64,000 nucleotides of DNA from Thalassia testudinum (taxonomy: Eukaryota; Streptophyta; Magnoliopsida; Alismatales; Hydrocharitaceae). The stretch's first letter is position 1; each line of letters starts with the position of its first letter. Location of the stretch: positions 33,541,501 to 33,605,500 of the forward strand of contig JAZHRO010000056.1 of assembly GCA_037157565.1 (NCBI GenBank), in the 5' to 3' direction. Below the pieces are notes generated by a model that saw only the letters and a program-made list of their open reading frames with translations, ran no database searches and was not told the DNA's origin. Positions 1 to 10,411 of this stretch are shown here, piece by piece. A program made the translations under genes and the position numbers.

Positions 1-239
1 GCAAAGTTTCTAAGGCCCACAGAAACTAACCTAGGGTTTGTTGGACTCTGCGGTTAAAACACCCGTGCTTGAGACATTTTTAGACTAGGTTTAGTTTGCA
101 GTGCATTTTTGTAAGAGAGAGACAGAAGATTTATTTGTTTGGAGAGCTTTCTCTCACTTTTCTTTTTTTATTTCTAGCTTCGGATTAGCTTCTCAACACG
201 GTCTGTATTGGATTCCTCGTCCCCATCATCAATCCTCAA

Positions 240-395
240 GGGTTCCTGGCTATCGATGCGTCGAGATAGTACCGCCCATGGCAACCCCCAGAACCATGGC
301 TTTCGAGATTTCGAGATAATCCTGCCCATGGCGTTCCGTGGTCGAATTCAGACCCTGGCGATCGACATTTCGTGATAATGCCGCCCATGGTATCT
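240..395 (-). repeat. Three-unit CCATGGGC repeat, element A copy
   Basis: Imperfect tandem units, each holding a CCATGGGC core, a GATTATC-like stretch and a CGAAA...CCAGGG tail in element sense. The same three-unit arrangement is present in B (42326-42475) and D (23345-23495), so it predates the split of these families. Confidence 0.6.
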
Positions 396-1134
396 AAACC
401 AGCAGAGTGCTTACATGCCCCCAGTAGGATATTTAAATATACTAAGAGACAAGCACCGAGGAGACGATATGTTGTTACACATCTTCGAGGGGAATTTCCC
501 GCCTCTCCGTGTCGGGAACTCGTCCAAATCAACTTGTGTTGATCGGCCGCTCCTAATCTAGGTGACTTTTTTAGAACATTAAACGCTTTTGCGTGATTTG
601 GATATTTATGCATACTGAACCAGACTGTGTGTGAATTTGGGGTACTTAGGTTACCGAATCCCACAAACCAAAGGTCAGTTAACGAGGCCGAATACTTCCT
701 AAGCCTTAGACCTAATACTTAAGCTTTGCATTTTCCCCAACCTCTTGAGGATTATCCAGATTTTAGCGGATATGTGAATTTTTAAGCTAAAGAATCTAGC
801 CCAAGAGGTGCATGACCAGCGTTCCTACTAATCTTTTGTTATGTCTCCTTAGCACTTTTCTTTTATTTCTTTTCTTGATTTGGTCTAGAACTTCAGTTAA
901 TTCCTTAATCTTTTACTAATGACTACCTCTTTTTCTTTTTTATTTTGTGCTCCTTTTGTCATTTTTGCTCTTTTTCTCCTTATAATTATGTGGCTCACAA
1001 AATTTCCTCCCTCCCCCATATTTTGTTCCTTTTCATAATTTGTCAATTTTTTTATGTTTTTGACATATGCGAATTTTTTTTGTGTGTGAGAATCCTTCTG
1101 ATTTTTTCTTGGTTCTGTATGTATGCACTTTATC

Positions 1135-1175
1135 ACCCCCCCATGCCTAAGTTTTGCAATGTCCTCATTGTAAAT
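1135..1175 (-). promoter_or_regulatory. Internal purine-tract motif (PPT-like), element A
   Basis: In element sense the motif reads AATGAGGACATTGC followed by TTAGGCATGGGGGG. The last part resembles the true polypurine tract that precedes the 3' LTRs here (CTAGGCATGGGGGTA in B). It lies more than 1.1 kb upstream of the expected 3' LTR and recurs in B, D, G and H. Confidence 0.6.
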
Positions 1176-1413
1176 GGAGGGTGTGAAATAGTGTTGAGGT
1201 CAGGGACTTAGAACAGGATACATCGGGTGGGTGAATGTGTCGGAAATGACTGATGCGAACGATTTCAAGCTCTGATACATGTACCAGAGGTGGGATCAAC
1301 TGTCTAAGGCTGAACTCAAGGTGCAATGGACGTGGAGTACAGACAAATAATTAGACGGGTCTCTGTTTTTGGGATGACGGGTTGCCTCCCGTTAAGCGCT
1401 AAATTTAATGCCT

Positions 1414-3060
1414 TCAGCCGAGCGGAAAATGGGGTGGAGAGGAAGTGATCAAATCAGCGGAATTTTGTAAAACAAGCACCTTGATTAAGAGCCTGGTTGG
1501 TCCAACCAGGTGCTTGTTAAGATCAGTCGGCTGATGATGCAGCCCAAACCCAATAAGTCTGGTGGGTTGATAGATGTAGATCAACAGATGCGGAACCCAC
1601 CATATGTAGTGAAGTTCAAATGGATATGGAAGTGAAAACTCGAGTTTAGGCTGAGTCGAATCAGCCTGGTCAAAGTAGGGTTCCGAAAAATAATCAATGT
1701 AAGGTGTGGAATCCCTATAGGGGTGAATAAAGAATGATGGCTCCTGATTTTCGGTCTGATTAATGCTCGATACCCGATATAGATATGGAGTTGAATCATC
1801 TGCAAATGGCTCAGTGAGAGGTGAATCGGAATAGAAATTGAGTCCGGTTGTGGGTCGAGGTAGAGAACGGGTTTTGATTGGTTCTGTATAAGTGGAGCAG
1901 GTGGCTTCAAAGAGAATTGGCTTGTTATAATCAGAAAGCAGATTTTCTCCGATGTTATGGTCAGATTCGAAATCGTCGGAGAGTTTGCGAAAATCAAAAT
2001 CGAAATGAGATTCAAGATCATGAATTCCACCATCATATGTTGTAGATTCAGCAGCCTGACTTGGGTCTAGCCTAAATGTTAATTCTGAGCTTAAAAAGGT
2101 GTCCCTATCCGGTAGAGGCTCAGGTTCTATGCTAGTAGGGCAGACCCAATTGCAACCCCACTCATCCAACTCCTCAGTTTCTATGTCATAGATTGACATG
2201 ACTTCTGAAAAATTGATTAGTTCCTCTAAGGATGTTGGTGAGGGATATTCATCAAATAAAGGCCCAAAATCATATTCTTCATTAAAAGATTGGTCTTCTT
2301 CATATGGGGCCTTGAAATCTTCAAAATAGGTTTCAGATCTAGGTTCTAGGCTTAGGATGTGGGTTGAATTACTAGAATCTAGGTCTGAATAGCCTTCGAG
2401 GGTCACCTTATCAGGATAAGGGACTGAATTTATACCCTCGAGAGGTTTAGTTCTACTCTCATACTTGCAGGAGTTTTGGGATTCTAGAATAGGCTCAACA
2501 TGGTATTTTCCTGCATTTGGAGCTTCCCAACCTTCTTTGATATCAGGCACATTATACTCCATCTGGGTTGGGAATTCACAACCATTTTGTGCCTCAAACC
2601 CGCGATCAGATTTATCCTTGATGTTGTCCCAAGATAGTTCATCCTCTGTTTATGGTATATACAGGTACATCTGGTCAATAATTTGTTTTACTAATCTCAT
2701 TATCTCTTCCCATTTTTCAAGACTATCTTGGTGTTGCTTCCAAAGTCGAGGATTTGTCATACATTGAAGGTATTCAAGATTGTGCAGTTTTTCTATCTCA
2801 ATGTATCTAGTAATGATCAAGTCACGGGTTGATCCTTTTGTGGCTTCTGCTAATAATACTTTGGCACAAGTTATGATAAAGGTTGTGGTTGTTGGGACAT
2901 CAACCTGAATGTTTCCTACTGGTGTTGAGGTTTCTTCTTTTTCGTAGAATTTCAGGGCATCCTCAATCATTTTATCTCTCATGGATCTCTGATATTCAGG
3001 TTTCTTGAATGGTAGTCCTAAATGGTTTGGTTGCATATTTTGATCAGGTGGTGGAATCAA
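1414..3060 (-). pseudogene. Acidic ORF of element A (unknown protein, one in-frame stop)
   Basis: A minus-strand frame of about 549 codons with a single internal stop (TAA at 2650-2652). The first in-frame ATG is at 3036-3034. No gag, protease, RT or integrase motif is visible. The N-terminal ~150 residues are mixed-charge and look helical (RRSMRDK-like motifs, EIEKLHN, EEIMRLVKQ). The middle ~300 residues are very rich in D, E, S, T, P and Y. The C-terminal ~60 residues are hydrophobic and aromatic (IWWVPHLLIYIYQPTRLIGF). The copy in B aligns end to end at roughly 80% identity with only in-frame length differences (B has three extra residues near 40670), although each copy has one stop at a different place. 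The product is unrecognised; I infer a retrotransposon protein carried instead of gag-pol. Confidence 0.7.
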
Positions 3061-3179
3061 GATGTAGAATCAGAATTGGAATCAAGATCAAGTTATGAAG
3101 CGATCAGATCTGAATAACAAGTCCCACTGAAAATGTGTGTGTGTGTGTGCTCTAAAGAGAAAAGATGAGGGACTGGAGA

Positions 3180-3420
3180 TGTTTTTGACCCAATCAAGAC
3201 ACCCAAAGACGTTTGGATGACTATGGAGGTTCGGAGCGGATGGTACCCCTGGATCAGAAAGTCGTCCACTTGAGAATTACCTGGGCAGCCAGAGAGGGAG
3301 AGTCCTGCAAAGACCCCTACACGGTAGAGCGTCCCCACAGGTTACAGGGTTTCCCCCACCCGACCTCTCTTGTCACTGAGATTCCAAGTAGACCAGAATG
3401 GGGACCTTGACCTCTTAAGT
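3180..3420 (-). other. Conserved leader block, element A copy
   Basis: A noncoding block of about 230 bp just upstream of the acidic frame. It is strongly similar to 39299-39540 in B, 30205-30440 in D (upstream of gag) and 62645-62880 in E (upstream of gag). It includes GGGGGAAACCCTGTAAC and a conserved GACACCCAA-type end. Conservation between elements with unrelated coding regions suggests a cis-acting role such as RNA packaging or translation control; this is inference. Confidence 0.7.
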
Positions 3421-4209
3421 CTACCACTTTTTATTTCAAAGGTGCTTTAGGGTTCTCACTTGAACTTTAGATGTTTTGATGTTGTGACCTAATTTGGAGG
3501 TTGGTTGACACAAGGGGTCAACTTCACCTGACCTGTCCTATAGATGGCAGAATGATTCTAGGTTTGGAGCCTAGTGATCACCCTGATTTGACTCCCAGGT
3601 TATTAGGTCCAAGATTTTAAGATTCAAGTGATTTTAGAGCTCAATTTTTCTTAGGGTTTTATTTTGTTAAGATCTCTTCAATCAAGGGCTTGGGTAGCAC
3701 ACTAATGCGGGAGGGTTTATTTCCTTTTATACAGGCATGTGTGACTAGTACTTCAAGACCCTACTGTGGAAACCCTAATTTGGTTCTATTAATAATCCTT
3801 TTTTTTTTTCACAAAAATTCTCTTTGGACTTAAAAGCAAGAAGTGTGTTGTCTGTAGAGATTAAACGTGATTTCTATTAGGCACATGAATTTGTGGGATA
3901 GAATCTCAAAAATCGCTCCAACTTCAAGAAGTTTTGAAAAAATTTTCACAAAATTAGGAAACGTTTGCCTTAAAGATGGTGCTTACTATAGAAGGAAGGC
4001 AATTGATTCCTAAACTAATTTCTTCTTTTTGTCTTTTCAGGATTAGGGGATGGTTTAAGGAAGAAAAGAAATTACCTGCCCTGGAGTGGTTGACTTGCAG
4101 GAGGGATTATCGCGAAATACTGGCAAGATCACAACAAAGCAAAGTAGGGCAAGTTAGTGTTCAATATGATAAAAAGAAATGTAGAGACTAGTGATAAATT
4201 GCACGTTGC
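3421..4209 (-). other. Element A leader, PBS-proximal part
   Basis: Noncoding sequence between the PBS and the conserved leader block, homologous to 38502-39298 of B. It includes a T-rich run at 3800-3812. I see no conserved coding potential. Confidence 0.7.
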
Positions 4210-4227
4210 TCCCCGGCAATGGTGCCA
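4210..4227 (-). promoter_or_regulatory. Primer-binding site, element A (tRNA-Asp type)
   Basis: In element sense TGGCACCATTGCCGGGGA, three bases inside the 5' LTR end. Athila-type elements use a PBS complementary to tRNA-Asp (TGGCGCCGTTGCCGGGGA); the two differences here are both CpG to CpA. Confidence 0.82.
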
Positions 4228-4472
4228 TTTTGTTGACGCGTGCGAACTCGATCGTGTTTTAACAGTTAATTACATCGTAGTATAGGTGATCAAGCGTCAT
4301 CAACAAATAAAAGTTTTATTACTCGAAAATCGGAGTATCCGAGGTCGAACACAGGGAGCAATTGGAATTTACTACTAATCTCAATGTAACTGAACACTTT
4401 AATTACTCAAAACTTTAATTAAAATGTAAATGCATGAGTTTGAAAAGAAATTATGGTAAAAAGAAAGAATTG

Positions 4473-4498
4473 GACGTCTGATCATGAGATCAGACGTC
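4473..4498 (-). promoter_or_regulatory. 3'-proximal LTR hairpin, element A
   Basis: A perfect 11-bp inverted repeat, GACGTCTGATC and GATCAGACGTC, around a 4-base loop, about 240 bp from the LTR end. The same position holds a dyad of different sequence in D, F and H. Confidence 0.7.
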
Positions 4499-5880
4499 TT
4501 TCCCTTCTTTGATTCTTCTTTCTCTGCAGTGCCTTGCTTTTCTTCTGCCTTCTTTCTTCTCCTGCAGTATCTCTCTCTCTGCTTCTTTTCTTCTGTCTTG
4601 TTTGCCATGTAGTTAGTTTCTCTCTCTGCTTCTTTTCTTGGCTCTGCTTCCTTCAGTTCCTCTTCTCGGCCTTGTCTCTCTTGCTTCCTTGGCAGAACTT
4701 CCTTCCCTCATTTTTTTCTTCCTTTCTACTTTGCTTTTCTTCCTTGGCAGAGCTTCTTTCCTTGTAGCAGCCAAGTGTTGGCATCTTCCACTCTTCTTTC
4801 TTTCCTGCACACAACATAGCCAAGGCAAAACCTACCCTTCTACCCACACCCACGCATCTCTCTCTCTCTCTGTAAACCACTCTCAGGATGCTCTCCCAGA
4901 GTCGGTAAATGGGTCGGATCACATGCCCGTGACCAGGCGCACCGGCGTGAGGGTGGTGCGCGAGGTGTGCTTAGGGAAGGGTCGGGTCGGAGCGCGCTGG
5001 ATCCGCGAGGTGAAACCACGGACGAGGCGGCGTGAGATAAGGTGAGGGACCTCACCCCAGTTGCATTTAGAGGTGAAGGAAAGATATGACAAAAACACTT
5101 TAAACCACGCCATCACCTTGTAAGTTACCGATGTGGGACTAAAGCTCTCGGCCTTCTCGCTCGCGCCCGCAGAACTCCTTCATTCAATTTCCACAGCTGC
5201 AGCCTTCGTTGCGTTGCTCGCTGAGCCCCTTGGCTTCGCAAGGCCTGCCCACATTCGCAGCACCTGGAGCCTTGCGGTCCTGAAGCCTAGAGAGAGCTTG
5301 GAGCTTCTTCGAGTCGCCGTCAATGGCGGTAGGGGCTATGAATCTATCAGACACGAAAATGGCCTCGCGGCCTAATCAGATCACCGAGGAACCTTCGCCG
5401 TGGCACGACGAAGCTGTTGAGCTGTGCGGCAGGCCGCGGGGTGACCTAGGAGTGCATGCCTAGGTCATCCTGTGGCCGATTGGATGGGTGAGTTCAGGGG
5501 ATTATTGTGGAGGCGTAGAGGGACGGTGGATGGGCGGATGTTACTCAGTGAGATGAGGCAGAGGTTATGTGAGGGTCGGCGAGGTGTGTGGGGCTGCGGA
5601 GCGATGGGAGTGCCTCACCGGAGGGTGGCCGGAGATGAGGAGGGTGATGCTGAACAGTGGTGGTCGAGGGTTCGATTGAGTGAAATAAAGTGAGGAAATG
5701 AAAGAGGGGGTAGAGAAGAAGAGTTTAACCTAAATAAAGGGACGAAGGGGACGAAGAGGCGGACGGCTGTACCTACTATCGCCGGAGAAGAAGATGCCCA
5801 GTGGGGAGGACGGCGGTGACGACGGGGCTAGGGTAGCGTGCACGGGTATTGCGCAATGCGGAGGAGGATGAGGAAGACGG

Positions 5881-5905
5881 CTCTGCCACTGGTTTTGTGG
5901 CAGAG
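5881..5905 (-). promoter_or_regulatory. Leader hairpin, element A LTR
   Basis: A 9-bp inverted repeat (CTCTGCCAC / GTGGCAGAG) with a 7-base loop, downstream of the TATA box in element sense and so probably transcribed. Counterparts are in B (both LTRs), F and E. Confidence 0.6.
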
Positions 5906-6029
5906 CGAAGAGGAAAGGGAGGGGAGCTTGCCGGAGCTCGCTGCGTACCCTGGCCGGGACGGAAGAGACGAATCTGAGGTGAAACCCCGGCCAGGTCGAG
6001 CTGAAAATGACCGGCTGGTTTTGGGGGTT

Positions 6030-6040
6030 CTTTTATAGCC
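6030..6040 (-). promoter_or_regulatory. TATA box of element A LTR
   Basis: GGCTATAAAAG on the minus strand, followed by AACCCCC; the equivalent B site is CTATATAAG followed by AACCC. It probably drives element transcription. The palindrome at 6122-6149 ends 82 bp upstream. Confidence 0.6.
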
Positions 6041-6121
6041 ATTGGGAAGTGTGTTTAGAGCTTGGAGGGCACGCATTTGTCTTCGACGGCTCGTTGGAGA
6101 AGGAAAGTGGGTAGATACCCA

Positions 6122-6149
6122 AATCCCTCGTGCGTTCGCACGAGAGATT
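6122..6149 (-). promoter_or_regulatory. Upstream palindrome, element A LTR
   Basis: 13-bp arms around a 2-base centre with one mismatch: AATCCCTCGTGCG / CGCACGAGAGATT. It belongs to a set of six such palindromes in this window, most lying 82-85 bp upstream of a TATA box. Confidence 0.65.
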
Positions 6150-6973
6150 GGGATCAAATCAAGGATCATAACTGGCCTCAGATGGAAGGGAATTCCTTAG
6201 AGAATCTCCCTTCCATTTCTAGGAGGGGATCTCTGAGGAATCAGAGAGTATTCCCTCTCTAATCCTTGCCGGAGTAGGATTCTGCCCCAATAATGGTGGA
6301 AGGACCTGATTGCAAGGTTGGCGAGGAAGTTAGGGGGCTCTCTGCGATGATTTTCAAAAGTTAGGGACCAAAATGTGATTTGGGTGTACTAAATTGCAAA
6401 ATAGGTCAAGGTGACCTCCCCTTAGGTCTAATTTTGGTACAAACATAATTTTGACCTAAAGAATCCAATGGTGAAGTTGGATTTTAGGTTTGACCACATT
6501 TGGTTGGGCATTTTGTGTAGAAACCCAAATTAGGTCAATTAATGAGCTAGGACCCTATTCTAGGTCAAACTATGTTCCAAAGGCCAATTTGAATGTTCTC
6601 AACCCTAGAGGATATTTTTCCATGAATTTTAGAGGGTTTACTTGATTTTTATCCTGACCGAAACATTATTGAATTAAGCGGATCTATTTTAGGGTTACCA
6701 AATGTCATTTAATTCCTAGATTGCACATAAACATATTTCTGATTGACTCAACCCACTTTTTATCTTATTTAGACCATTTGACCAATGTTTTGCCTCTGAA
6801 AAATCCCGTTTATGTACTGTAATGGTAAAATTGCAGTTTTAACCTTTATTTCATATTTTCTTCTCAGAACACTTATTCCTTCAATTAGGCCCTCTTCTAG
6901 GTTATGTAGAAGCTTTTACTCTCTTTATTAGGTCAAAATTAGCTAGTTATGGCTAATGATGAGGCTCTCATCA

Positions 6974-7324
6974 CCTAACCACCTCTTTACAAAAATTTTA
7001 ACCTGGCCTACTTGATTTTATCTTGGTCACTTTTATGCCTAGGGTCGAACTCAGGGAAGTGGGGTTACAAGTCAAGTTTCTACGCCTTTCCTACAACGAA
7101 TCTCTTCCGTTTGTTTATTGTGTTTTTGGTGTTTTTCTATTTAGACTTTTTTTCTGGTAATTCTTGTCCTTGAGGCACACCCTCAAAATTGGGTTCTTGG
7201 CTTTGAGCCAAATCAGGGTTCTAAAATGGGTCTTGTTATTCGCAAGACAGAGTACCTACAAGTCAAGGGTTATCTTTTCTCTTTTATATATTTTTTTATC
7301 TTTTTATTGGCATGCCAGAGAAAT
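6974..7324. other. Unassigned flank of element A
   Basis: No conserved coding frame or recognisable repeat. A GGGTCGAACTCAGGGAAG string at about 7043 resembles the reverse complement of the TTCGACC segment found near LTR ends here, so an unidentified minus-strand LTR is possible, but no termini are visible. Confidence 0.4.
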
Positions 7325-7769
7325 AGAAATAAAGTAAGTATAGCATAGATATATATGTATAAACTATATATGTATAAAGGGGTGAGGGTAGAGGCGGAGA
7401 TGGAGTGTAGCACGGTGTCGAGTCGGTCGTCGTCTAGAAAGACGCAACCATCGGATGAGGTGCCGCGTGGAGTGTAAAGTGGATGGCAGAAGATGTATGT
7501 GACCACGTTTTTTGTACGCGTGTATCAGGGAATATCAGCAACTGGTGCAGATATTCCTGCGATACCACGTATGGTAAATAATGTGAAACTATATATATAT
7601 GTATGTATGTAAATATATCTATATGTATATATATATATATATGGTTATAGATATATAGGTATATATATATATATGTAGTTATGTATGTATATATGTATAT
7701 GTATATATATATATAGGTATGTAAATATATATATATAAGTATATGTATAGATAGATATATGTATAGATC

Positions 7770-7800
<31 letters not shown>

Positions 7801-8310
7801 TTATATGTATATGTATGTATATGATACTATATAGATGTATAGATATATATGTGTATGTATATAGTAATATATGTATATATAGATATATGTAGCTAGATAT
7901 GTATATATATGTATATATATGTATATATAGTTATATAGATAGATATGTATATATGTATGTATATATATATATTTATGTATGTATAAGTATATGTGTATAT
8001 ATATGTATATATATATATAAGTATATAGATGTATATATATATATAAGTACGTATATAGACTAATACATAGTTATATAAGTACTAATATATGTATATATAT
8101 ATATATATAAGTATATAGATGCATGTATATATATATATATGTATAAGTATATAGATATATGTATATATATATATATGTATACTAATACTTAGTTATATAA
8201 ATACTACTATAAATATAGATATAAGTATATATCTATATATGTATATAAATAGATGTATATATATCAATATATATATGTATACGTATATATATATGTATAT
8301 AACAGTGTAT
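7325..8310. repeat. TA-rich low-complexity array (about 1 kb)
   Basis: Almost continuous TATA / TATG / TAGATA tracts (ATATATGTAT-like units of variable length), densest from 7588 to 8300. No fixed long period is visible. It is a microsatellite-like expansion; no gene is supported here. Confidence 0.92.
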
Positions 8311-9679
8311 AGGTGTGTGTGTTGGTATGAAAGCATGAGTGTATGTGTGTGAGTGTCGGTAAAGAGATAGGGAGAGAGTGCTGTGAGAGAGAGAGAGAGA
8401 GCTGCCGCACGCTTCCCGCTGGAGTGAAGATGCGCGGGTTAAGACGTCTGCAGCCGTGGAGCGTCGTCTGGTGATTCAAGCTCGCGCGTAGGCGTGTATG
8501 AGCGTAGAGAAGCGCACGCTGGAGGGCGATGGGCACGAAGAGAAGACCTAAATGCACAGTGCTATGCAGAGAGGTGTACGCGGGCGAAGGGAGCGAGCGA
8601 AGGTAGGCGCTGGGAGAGGCCGGCGCTCGCAAACGTACGCGGGCGGGTGCGTGCGACGCAGACCGAGATGCGCATGCAGGCTACGGCCGATTGCGGTGTG
8701 CCGGGTGACCGGATAAGTGAGAAGCTTACCGGTCACCCCACTGTAGCCATAGTGTTCCGCAGAAACACGTGAACAGTGGCTACAGTGGCCGGGTGAGCTG
8801 CGCAACCGCCTGCTGCAGGTGATGTGAGTGCGGGCGACTCGCGGCTGGCGCATGCAGGCTGGCGCGCATTAGGAAGGGTAGCGTCGGCCGGTTGCAGGCG
8901 TGGAGAAGTTTGCGACAGAGCACGTGGAGAGGGAGGCAAGGGCGCCTACAGGCACGCACGGTGGCTTTCGTGCTGGCGCGCAGTGGCCTGCACGCCTGCT
9001 GCCGCCTTGCTGCTGCTGCCGCGGTGCTTCAGACCTTGAAGCCTGCGGCAATGGTGAAGTGTTGGAAACGAAGAAGTCAAGGAAGAGCCACCACTCCCAC
9101 CGGCTCTATGGTGAACTGGGCGGTGGTGGAGGTGGTTGTGCACCACCGTGAGGTTCTCCTGTCCATCGGGTGTCTCCTCAGAGGTGGAGGGCCGGCGTAT
9201 GGAGGGAGAGGGGAGGGGACGGTGGCCTGGATGGAGAAGTTGCTGCGTTGGCTTTTTTTTGTGGAGGACCAGGCCCTTCTCAAAGGAAGAAGCTGCCCTC
9301 TTTTTAAAGAAGAGAAGAGCATGCACAGCCATGCCCTGGCTGTGCATGGCTCATGCATGGCTCACGGCAAGGGGAGGCGGCTACAGGGCTGGCAGGGAGA
9401 GGCGGCGCAAGACATGGCACGAAGAGAAGAAGTTGTCATGCAGCCGCAGGAAGAGTTTGAAAGTCAAGTAGAATTAAAAATAAAAAGAAGGTGAATTTTG
9501 CAAAGATGCACTTGAGGAAAAATGTTAATTGCAAGGCCACTTGTTTCACTCTCAACCCCTCTCAATTAAATGCATGCATGCATGTATTTTTACAAATGCG
9601 ACTATGGAACCCTAATATGCACTGGTAATGCTAGGAAATAGCACAAGACGGCACAATTGCAGGTGTATTTTTGCGGTGC
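8311..9679. other. GC-rich unassigned block
   Basis: Abrupt change from the TA array to GC-rich sequence with GT and GA runs (8320-8400), an inverted-repeat cluster (8703-8788) and purine-rich sequence (9180-9480). Several overlapping open frames on both strands are what high GC gives by chance; none matches a family I know and none repeats elsewhere in the window. It may be a remnant of an LTR, but no boundaries are seen. Confidence 0.4.
8703..8788. repeat. Two consecutive inverted repeats
   Basis: GGGTGACCGG (8703-8712) pairs with CCGGTCACCC (8729-8738); directly adjoining, CCACTGTAGCCA (8738-8749) pairs with TGGCTACAGTGG (8777-8788). Both are perfect. Function unknown. Confidence 0.7.
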
Positions 9680-10391
9680 AATCAGCGCCCTACAGCAACA
9701 ACTCTTCATCTTCTCCATCAACAAGCCGACGGCTGTTCTCCACCGTCCGGCCATCGCCGACCACCTCCGACCGCCGTGTCACCACCATTGCGAAGCATTC
9801 GTCGAGGTGCACCATCCCGTCGACTCTCGCCACCAACTGCGCATGGCCGATCAAGCGAGGAAGAGAGAGGAGAAATCCTCTGTTTTTGCCCCAATTAAAA
9901 TTTACATTGCATGCCATTGCCACTTTAATATTATTATTTTAGTTAAGCCACATTGCATCGATGCACTTATAGTTTCATGAATTTACTTAACTTGTGTTAT
10001 GTGCATCATTCAACATTGAAATTCAAATCAGATTTGCATGCAAATCAAATTTACATGATATGCCATTACACATGCATCATACAAATATTTTTGGGACCTT
10101 AATTCTTGACATGAAAATTGCATAAACAACCTTGAACTTTTATGGAAATTGCAAGCTCCATTTAGAGTAGCATCTTCCTTACATTGAAGTTTCAAAGTTG
10201 TCAGCAAACAGCATAATCCTTTACTCGTGAATTTATTGGTTCTATTCTTCCCTGTGGATGCAACATTTTTATTGTGGTTAAATTTGATATTTATTTTAAT
10301 TTTTGATTGAGAGATTTTCCTCCACATAAAACACAACGACATATCACTTTATTGCTATCATCTTCATAAATAAGAGAAAATCCCTCCATCA
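9680..10391 (+). repeat. Truncated 5' LTR of element G
   Basis: Homologous to 19630-20315 of the 3' LTR from about CGCCCTACAGCA onward and ending CCTCCATCA immediately before the PBS. The expected TGATGAGTCC start is absent; sequence upstream of about 9680 is unrelated, so the first ~960 bp were lost or replaced. Confidence 0.85.
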
Positions 10392-10393
10392 AA

Positions 10394-10411
10394 TGGCACC
10401 ATTGCCAGGGA
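10394..10411 (+). promoter_or_regulatory. Primer-binding site, element G
   Basis: TGGCACCATTGCCAGGGA, two bases after the LTR. It differs from the tRNA-Asp complement TGGCGCCGTTGCCGGGGA at three places, all CpG to CpA, consistent with decay of methylated cytosines. Confidence 0.82.

Larger units (their letters stand above)
1..1413 (-). other. Element A 3' noncoding region
   Basis: Noncoding stretch between the acidic frame and the missing 3' LTR. It is homologous to 41297-42730 of B, and its distal part to D (23090-24240) and F (58980-59243). It holds a T-rich tract (about 915-1095, A-rich in element sense), an internal purine-tract motif and a three-unit CCATGGGCGG-type repeat. Small open frames here are not conserved between copies. 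Confidence 0.75.
1..6973 (-). mobile_element. Element A: non-autonomous LTR retrotransposon (internal region + 5' LTR)
   Basis: This minus-strand element is homologous along its length to the complete element B (35750-45650) read in the opposite direction: window position 1 matches about 42721 of B. Visible in element order are the 5' LTR (6973 down to 4231), a tRNA-Asp-type primer-binding site, a leader, one acidic open frame with no gag or pol, an internal purine-tract motif and the 3' noncoding region. Its 3' LTR lies beyond the left edge, so the target duplication cannot be checked; the five bases outside the 5' LTR are CCTAA (6974-6978). It is more decayed than B. Confidence 0.88.
4231..6973 (-). 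repeat. 5' LTR of element A (2743 bp)
   Basis: In element sense it begins TGATGAGAGCCTCATCA (6973 down) and ends CGTCAACA at 4231, next to the PBS. It matches the B LTRs in layout: terminal 7-bp dyad, promoter-distal palindrome (6122-6149), TATA box (6030-6040), leader hairpin (5881-5905), long purine tract (CT-rich on the plus strand, about 4500-4800), 11-bp GACGTC hairpin (4473-4498) and the CTCCCTGTGTTCGACCTCGG segment near its end. Open frames inside it are not conserved as proteins. Confidence 0.85.

Noticed and set aside
7588..8300. Possible CRISPR-like or satellite array
   Set aside because: No fixed repeat and spacer lengths; it is a simple TA-rich microsatellite in a eukaryotic genome.
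8869..9494. Several overlapping long open frames on both strands in GC-rich sequence
   Set aside because: High GC depletes stop codons; frames overlap on both strands, are low in recognisable motifs and have no second copy in the window.
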